NCBI GenBank assembly: GCA_016806645.1
Contig: JACSYO010001808.1
Coordinates: 186,001 to 250,000, forward strand
Source of the DNA: Ophiodon elongatus
Taxonomy: Eukaryota > Chordata > Actinopteri > Perciformes > Hexagrammidae
Length of the DNA: 64,000 bases
Direction of reading: 5' to 3'
The translations under genes were made by a program, and so were the position numbers. Numbering within the stretch: position 1 is the stretch's first letter; every line of letters starts with the position of its first letter. Below the pieces are notes generated by a model. The model searched no databases and had not been told where the DNA came from. It saw nothing but the letters and a program-made list of their open reading frames with translations. Below are positions 58,945 through 64,000 of the stretch, one piece after another.

Positions 58945-60150
58945 TGATCTTCAAAAATTGATCCTGAGGTTATTATGAAGAAACTGACAAGGTCATGTTG
59001 CCTTCAGTGTCTCTGCACGTAAAGAAAGCTGCAGTAAATATAGAGAAGTAGCTTTAAACCTGCACTCACTGTCAATGTCAGTATTGAGAGGGCAAGATAA
59101 AGTTTGAAAAGCATTGTCGATAGCTCATCATCAAAGGTTGCCACCCTCTGAAACAGCTGTCAATGAGGGCGATGCGGACATGATCGGCCATCCTCCATCG
59201 CTCTCTGCCGAGGCCTTGGAAAGTGCACTCCATGTTGAACTGCCATTGAACTCCTCACAATTAGTTTGAGGGTTTTTTTCCCCCTTTCTTTCCAGCAGAG
59301 GCTCTGAGCACAGAGCTGAGCACTTTTCAGATGAAGGTATCCCTTAGAGATATTTAAACTCCCTACTTGCCGGCACAGCCTCCGGGAGTGTAGATGGGAT
59401 GGTTATTAATGCATTATTTACACACACTTCCTGCTGTCTCCTATTGTGGCTTGGCTTGATTAAAAGGGATATTGCTAAGGTGGCACTTTTAGCACACTGT
59501 GATCGGAGCAAGGGAAGTTACTTAGTTGTGAAGGACTTTTCCTCCTTCTTTTTTTTGAAATATTGCAAGTTTTGTGGGCTCCTCGGTTCCACCTAAAGAT
59601 GCTATCGGAAATGGGGCCCTGTTTGGAAAGCACGCCTACTGTAGTCCATCTTCCAGTAGGAGAAAGATTCAATGATTAGGTCTTGATAGAGATGTCACCA
59701 AGTTAAGTTATTATGTTTCTGGATGTACTGCGGACACAACTCAAGTCATTTTAGATGATGTTTTATTTGAGAAGAACCCGGTATTCATCTTCATTTTAGA
59801 AATGCAGTTCACACTGAGAGGGTTACAACTGTCGGAGTGTGTGAGATGTGTGCACACAAGGTTGTTAGAAACAAAGCGGAACGACTGAAACTGAACCGGG
59901 TGCCGCGTTCCGTCCGTCTGTCCATCGATCGCCTCCGCTTCGTTTCAGGACCACGGAGAGCGCCGGGGAAGTCAAAAAGCACAGCAGCAGTCGGTGGGAG
60001 TGGGTGGCGGTGACCAATATCGTTTGTCCCTTTTAATGTACAATTTCTAAGACAAAGTACAGATAATTCAAGCATTATTTGTTAAAATAGTATATCAGAC
60101 TCACTGGTTCCAATGACTGGTTCCCACCAAATTGTTTTATTTATAAACAC
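58945..60150. other. No gene seen
   Basis: Unique AT-rich sequence, T runs near 59547. No recognised repeat. Confidence 0.5.
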
Positions 60151-60152
60151 TG

Positions 60153-60154
<2 letters not shown>

Positions 60155-60208
<54 letters not shown>

Positions 60209-60325
60209 TATATCTATATCTATTTATAGATATTTATATAGATATATCGATGTGTATATATACAGATATAGATATAGATATATAGATCTATAGATATAGA
60301 TATATATATATATATATATATATGT
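60155..60325. repeat. TA/GATA-type compound microsatellite, partly palindromic
   Basis: A (TA)n run leads into GATA units, then mirrored TATC/TAGA words and a final (TA)n. It is AT-only over long stretches and probably able to extrude hairpins. Confidence 0.96.
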
Positions 60326-60399
60326 GTGAAGATATACTGTAAAATATCATGATGGAAAAATGCGACTGGGATACTGAGAGAAAAGATGTTACTCTAACT

Positions 60400-60780
60400 T
60401 CTTGGCTGCCTTGTAACCGACACCCTTCATCTCTAATTATTTGTACATTCTAATAGGACTTCAATGCTTCATGTAATTAGAACAGTGTGTTCTAGTACGA
60501 TGACGAAGGATGAAACGGGGCCTCCTCGTCCTCCAACAATAATTCCCCAGCTAAATAAATAAAGTCCTCTTTATATTGGACGGTCACGGAGGACCATGTT
60601 TTAGTGGTATTCTAATTGAAACACATGATTCCGACAGCTTGTTTCTGCACTTAGTCGCAATGAACCATATCTGATTCGTCATTAAGTAATTATGAATGCT
60701 AATGCAAATAAAGCACCTTTCAAACAGAGCTCTCCCTCTCTGTATCTCTCCTTACAAGCAAATTAATCACTCGCTCCTCG
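60400..60780. promoter_or_regulatory. Possible conserved non-coding block with steroid-receptor element
   Basis: Unique sequence with CTCTAATTATTTG (60430-60442), CATGTAATTAG (60470-60480), GTCATTAAGTAATTATGAAT (60678-60697) and the palindrome described separately at 60479-60493. No coding bias. Enhancer role is inferred. Confidence 0.35.
60479..60493. promoter_or_regulatory. Perfect palindromic GRE/ARE/PRE-type element
   Basis: AGAACAGTGTGTTCT, two perfect AGAACA half-sites inverted around a 3-base spacer, is the consensus for glucocorticoid, mineralocorticoid, androgen and progesterone receptors. An exact match is expected well under once per 64 kb by chance. Occupancy is unknown. Confidence 0.6.
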
Positions 60781-60938
60781 ACGGAGGGGAAGACGGCAAA
60801 GGGAGGCTGCCAGCTGCGGGACGGTCACTTCACTCTCTTTCTGTCGAGATATGAAAGAGAGCAGAGACATTAATGATGTCTTGGGGATTCCACCGGGGAA
60901 AGTGGAGGGACTCAAAGGGAAAATGAGAGCACTACTCG

Positions 60939-60960
60939 TTTTTTTTTTTTTTTTTTTTTT
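60939..60960. repeat. T homopolymer
   Basis: 22 T, the longest homopolymer in the window. Confidence 0.96.
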
Positions 60961-61059
60961 CTCCCTCCCCTGTTCCTTGTTGCTTTAATAAAGCAAGGCA
61001 AGGAAGGAGAAAGGAGTGGGGAAGAGAGAGAGAGTCGCTTAGAAGTCTCCCAGAAAGCA

Positions 61060-62060
61060 CAAGCCAGAGCATTTTGCAGCAATTACAGACAGATTGGGGA
61101 TTTAGATATTAGTGCCCGGTGGTCCATTAGCTGGTAATTTGCCTGTCTTTTTTCTCCACTCTCAGTAGAGGAGTGTTCCTGCTAAGATCTCTTCCACTCT
61201 AATCCTGTAAATAATAGCTGCATGGAAAAGAGAGGAGAGAGCTGGTCTCCGATGGCTGAGTGACACCGAAGGTGGCTGAGTGGGAGAGAAGAGGAGTGGG
61301 TGGACGGATAGGTGGGTTCACGGTTAACATCTCTACACATTCGGCGTAATGCCAAATTAATTGTGATACCATGGGATAATTGCTTGTATTCATAAAGTTT
61401 GTGGTCCACATTCCAAATTAAGTCCAATTTCGGCGAAACCCCACTGACATTTAGTGCAAACACTGAAGAGGAGAAGTGTGTTGGGAGTGATTTCACATCT
61501 GCTTTTGACTAGAAAAGAATCCTACAAGACGGAGAAACAGGAGCGAAGCATTAAAGAGCCGGAGTGAAGACATAAGAGGAAGCTCATAAAGCAACAGTAC
61601 AGTAATTGGCTTGTCCATAAAGCCTGTTATGAGCCACTGCTAGCAGTGTATTGAGAGGGGACAGTAGTAGTCCCTGTGGCCTAGCCCTGGGACATGCAAG
61701 CTCGGGGTGACATTAATCACGGTCCCCCCGTCATCGATCGCCCGGATAATGGTTCCGCTTATCACCTCGCCGGTTTCTAAGGGGGCAAAAGCCAGAGCCG
61801 TTCAGGGACATCCTCTTGTCTTTCATCTCCTTTCTTTCTCTTCTTCCTCTTTTGTTTATTAACTGTAGTGCAGCTTTAATCATCTTCTTCTCTTGTTATA
61901 ATGAGAGTTCGGTTCAAATTCCAGTCAGAAGGCCCGGGAAGCAAATATCTTTATCAAAAGCGAAGAACATAGCAGAACTCTTATTAATTTTTTTTCTCCA
62001 CATTGTTTACATAAAGGCCGCGTTGCATCGTAGGCTTTCTGTATCAGCAGTGGCGTAAAG
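61060..62060. promoter_or_regulatory. Unique sequence, possible non-coding elements
   Basis: Repeat-free; TAATTAAT-like cores near 61355 and 61983. No coding bias, no firm function. Confidence 0.22.
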
Positions 62061-62194
62061 AGTACACATCCATCTTTCCTGCCTCCTCCCCTTTCCCCAC
62101 CTCTAATCTCTGCTCTCTCATCTCTCTCTGCAAAGAGGGAAGAAGGTTTGCCGAAATCTCAACGGATCAATTCGGAGGGGGACCTGCCCTTCAG

Positions 62195-62350
62195 GGGGAA
62201 GGGGGGGGGGGGTGATGGGGGGCGAGGGAGAAGACGAAGTGATGAGAGTATAAGTGAAGCAGAGGAGCGGTGGAGGTGAGGAAGGGAGGGAAGAGGAGGG
62301 AGCAAAGGGTGGGACGGAAGATAGATAGACGATGGATGGAGGACTGGGAG
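62195..62350. repeat. Purine-rich tract with G runs
   Basis: G run at 62201-62212 followed by about 140 bp of GGAGG/GAGGAA-type sequence. Pro/Ser-rich minus frames through it are artefacts. Confidence 0.85.
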
Positions 62351-62927
62351 GAGTGAACGGAGGAGAGGACGATGTGACATTTACATATCGGCGCAGCATC
62401 CCACCGCGCTGCGCAGACCAGCCAAACTGTCTAATAAGTCAGCCGCTAGTTGGCTAGTTTCCTGCTCTCCCCTCGGCTCTCTGCCCTAATAGGCCGTCTC
62501 CACGGGATGAGAGGCATCCGTGCTATTAGTATCTGTCAATCTGGCTGAAGGAGGTGAACTCTGGAGACCCTTAAGGATCAGTGGCCCTTTGGGGGGGACT
62601 TGGCGGCCCCTGTAAAGCCTCGGGAGAGATGGCCCCTGAAAGCCGTGAAAGCCAAAAACCCAGATCTTGGAAGATCTGTAGTTCAAGGCAGAGGGCAGAG
62701 AAGAAGCTAGAAGGGATGGAGGCCGTGGAGGAAAATATATTGGCAAGAGAAAGCCTAATGAACCTCCTCTTTACCCAAAATGCTGACTCCTCCTAAATCT
62801 GGTGCAGAGAAAGTCATGCATGTTATGATTCTAGTTAAAAAGAAAGATGTGTATGTTAAGCTTTTCAGGGAGTCAAAATGCTGCGTCATTTCAGTCTAAT
62901 AATATTTGGGTGTCTAGTGAGCGGATA

Positions 62928-63308
62928 TTAAAGGGGACATATAATGCAAATTTTCAGGTGGTATTTTGGGTTTCTTCTAGAACAAGTTTACATACTTTAA
63001 TGTTGAAAAAAAGACGTACTGTCACCCTTTGTTTTAGTGCCTGTCTCTTTAAGCTCTGCTCCGGAAAAAGCCCAGTCTGCTCTGATTAGCTTGCGAGAAA
63101 AATATGGTGCACCTTGTCAAAGGTAGTTCTAATGAGCCAAATCTGATTGACTTGTTGGATTACATGTTTTCTGATTTAGACAGCTCACAAAGAAAACTGA
63201 CTGGATTGTGTTATTTCACAGTTTGTGGGTTGGTAGGCTCTCCAGATACCCAGACGTGTGTACACAAGCACTGGGAAAGTGAGTTTTTCATAACACGTCC
63301 CCCTTTAA
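62928..63308. mobile_element. MITE-like element with terminal inverted repeats
   Basis: The left end is TTAAAGGGGACATATAATG and the right end read inward is TTAAAGGGGGACGTGTTATG, so the ends are inverted and nearly identical over about 20 bp. Internal TTTAGTGCCTGTCTCTTTAA (63033-63052) and AAAAAGCCCAGTCTGCTCTG (63065-63084) match a very common teleost element as I recall it. About 380 bp, no transposase. TTAA at both edges could be a target duplication or part of the termini. Open frames at 62847-63089 and 63104-63337 lie largely inside and are not genes. Confidence 0.82.
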
Positions 63309-63313
63309 AAGTC

Positions 63314-63400
63314 ACGTCAAGTCAATTTTATTTATGATGCCCAAAACCACGAATTAGCTTGAAAGGCTTTACAATCTGCACAGCATGCGACCCCCTGCAT
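63314..63400 (+). repeat. Interspersed repeat family A, 5' fragment
   Basis: GTCAATTTTATTTATGATGC, CCAAAACCACGAATTAGCTT and AAAGGCTTTACAATCTGCAC match the first half of the 55213-55387 copy. It begins within a few bases of the MITE's right end. Confidence 0.72.
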
Positions 63401-64000
63401 TTGTTAGTTATGTGACAATAATATTGTAAGATGTTTTTTTATGTGTGATTGATCACATGTTTTAAATAAACGTGGATAGAGTGGAAAAGAAAATATGTAC
63501 CCAAAACTTTCACATTCACAAAAAGAAACAAGATCTCAAAACAGACTCAAATAACCTGCAGAAGAGCTACTTCACCAACATCAGGCAGACTTCACTGTAC
63601 CACTATGAGAGGGGCAGGTTGCAGTTTTTTGGTATATGAAGGTAGTTTTTCCACAAATGTCCAATGCAGCTCAACGTGTGGATGACACCAGACAGTTGTC
63701 ATACAAGAGTAGAGAGTATTAAGTTGGGTTAGCATTAACCATTAAGCTTGCTCTGCTGCTACTTTAAGGTAATGACAGTATGAGTATGTGAGTGCATACT
63801 GTCTCCACCCCCCACCCCCCCCCACAGCACTCCCTCATGCATTGGTAATGAGGCGTAGGCTTATTGACTGAGGGCGGAGATAATCATATCTCCACCCCTC
63901 CCCTTGTCTCTACATTCTCTTACTCTCTCCCCAACCCCGGACATTCATCAGAAAGAGGATAAGGCATGTTTGTTGCATGTATATTGATTTGTGCCGATTG
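63401..64000. other. No gene seen
   Basis: Unique sequence with a C run (63806-63824) and no exon-like signal. Confidence 0.55.

Noticed and set aside
61905..61925. tRNA B-box-like GTTCGGTTCAAATTCCAG
   Set aside because: No A box at the right distance and no cloverleaf arms can be drawn; it is not a tRNA or tRNA-derived SINE head.

Overview
The window looks like vertebrate nuclear DNA, most likely from a spiny-rayed (percomorph) teleost fish. Long CA/TG microsatellites are scattered through moderately AT-rich sequence. Several interspersed repeats resemble families I recall from teleost genomes. No long protein-coding gene, operon, rRNA, tRNA, CRISPR array or virus-like gene set is visible. 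Most long open frames are read-through of (CA)n, (TC)n or (GA)n arrays and are not genes.

Layout. At 0-2.6 kb there is a weak three-exon candidate on the minus strand. Diverged interspersed repeats lie at 3.8-5.3 kb and microsatellite clusters at 5.7-8.2 kb. At 9-22 kb, minus-strand segments with exon-like properties occur near 21.7, 13.0, 9.6 and 9.1 kb; the 21.7 kb segment has the steep third-position GC rise of vertebrate coding DNA. They may be the 3' part of one gene. A faint resemblance to the meiotic factor MEI4 is an inference from memory, not an identification. The same interval holds a TIR-type element (11.6-12.4 kb) and other diverged repeats. From about 15.8 to 62 kb the DNA is mostly single-copy and unannotatable by protein logic. 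It consists of AT-rich blocks with dense homeodomain, SOX and octamer-like words, broken by microsatellites and pyrimidine tracts. That texture is typical of conserved non-coding elements in a gene desert or giant intron of a developmental gene, but conservation cannot be tested here. Plus-strand segments with well-formed splice borders lie at 45.5, 57.0 and 58.3 kb, and the first two are phase-compatible. The right end holds a clear MITE-like element with inverted ends (62.93-63.31 kb) directly followed by a fragment of a second repeat family.

The best specific sites are a perfect palindromic steroid-receptor-type element at 60479-60493, a perfect CRE at 4202-4209 inside a possible repeat, a repeat-borne CTCF-like motif near 5.23 kb, and a promoter-like NF-Y/X-box/ETS cluster at 21.3-21.5 kb. 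I found no self-contained new biological system. The most worthwhile leads are the unassigned exon candidates.
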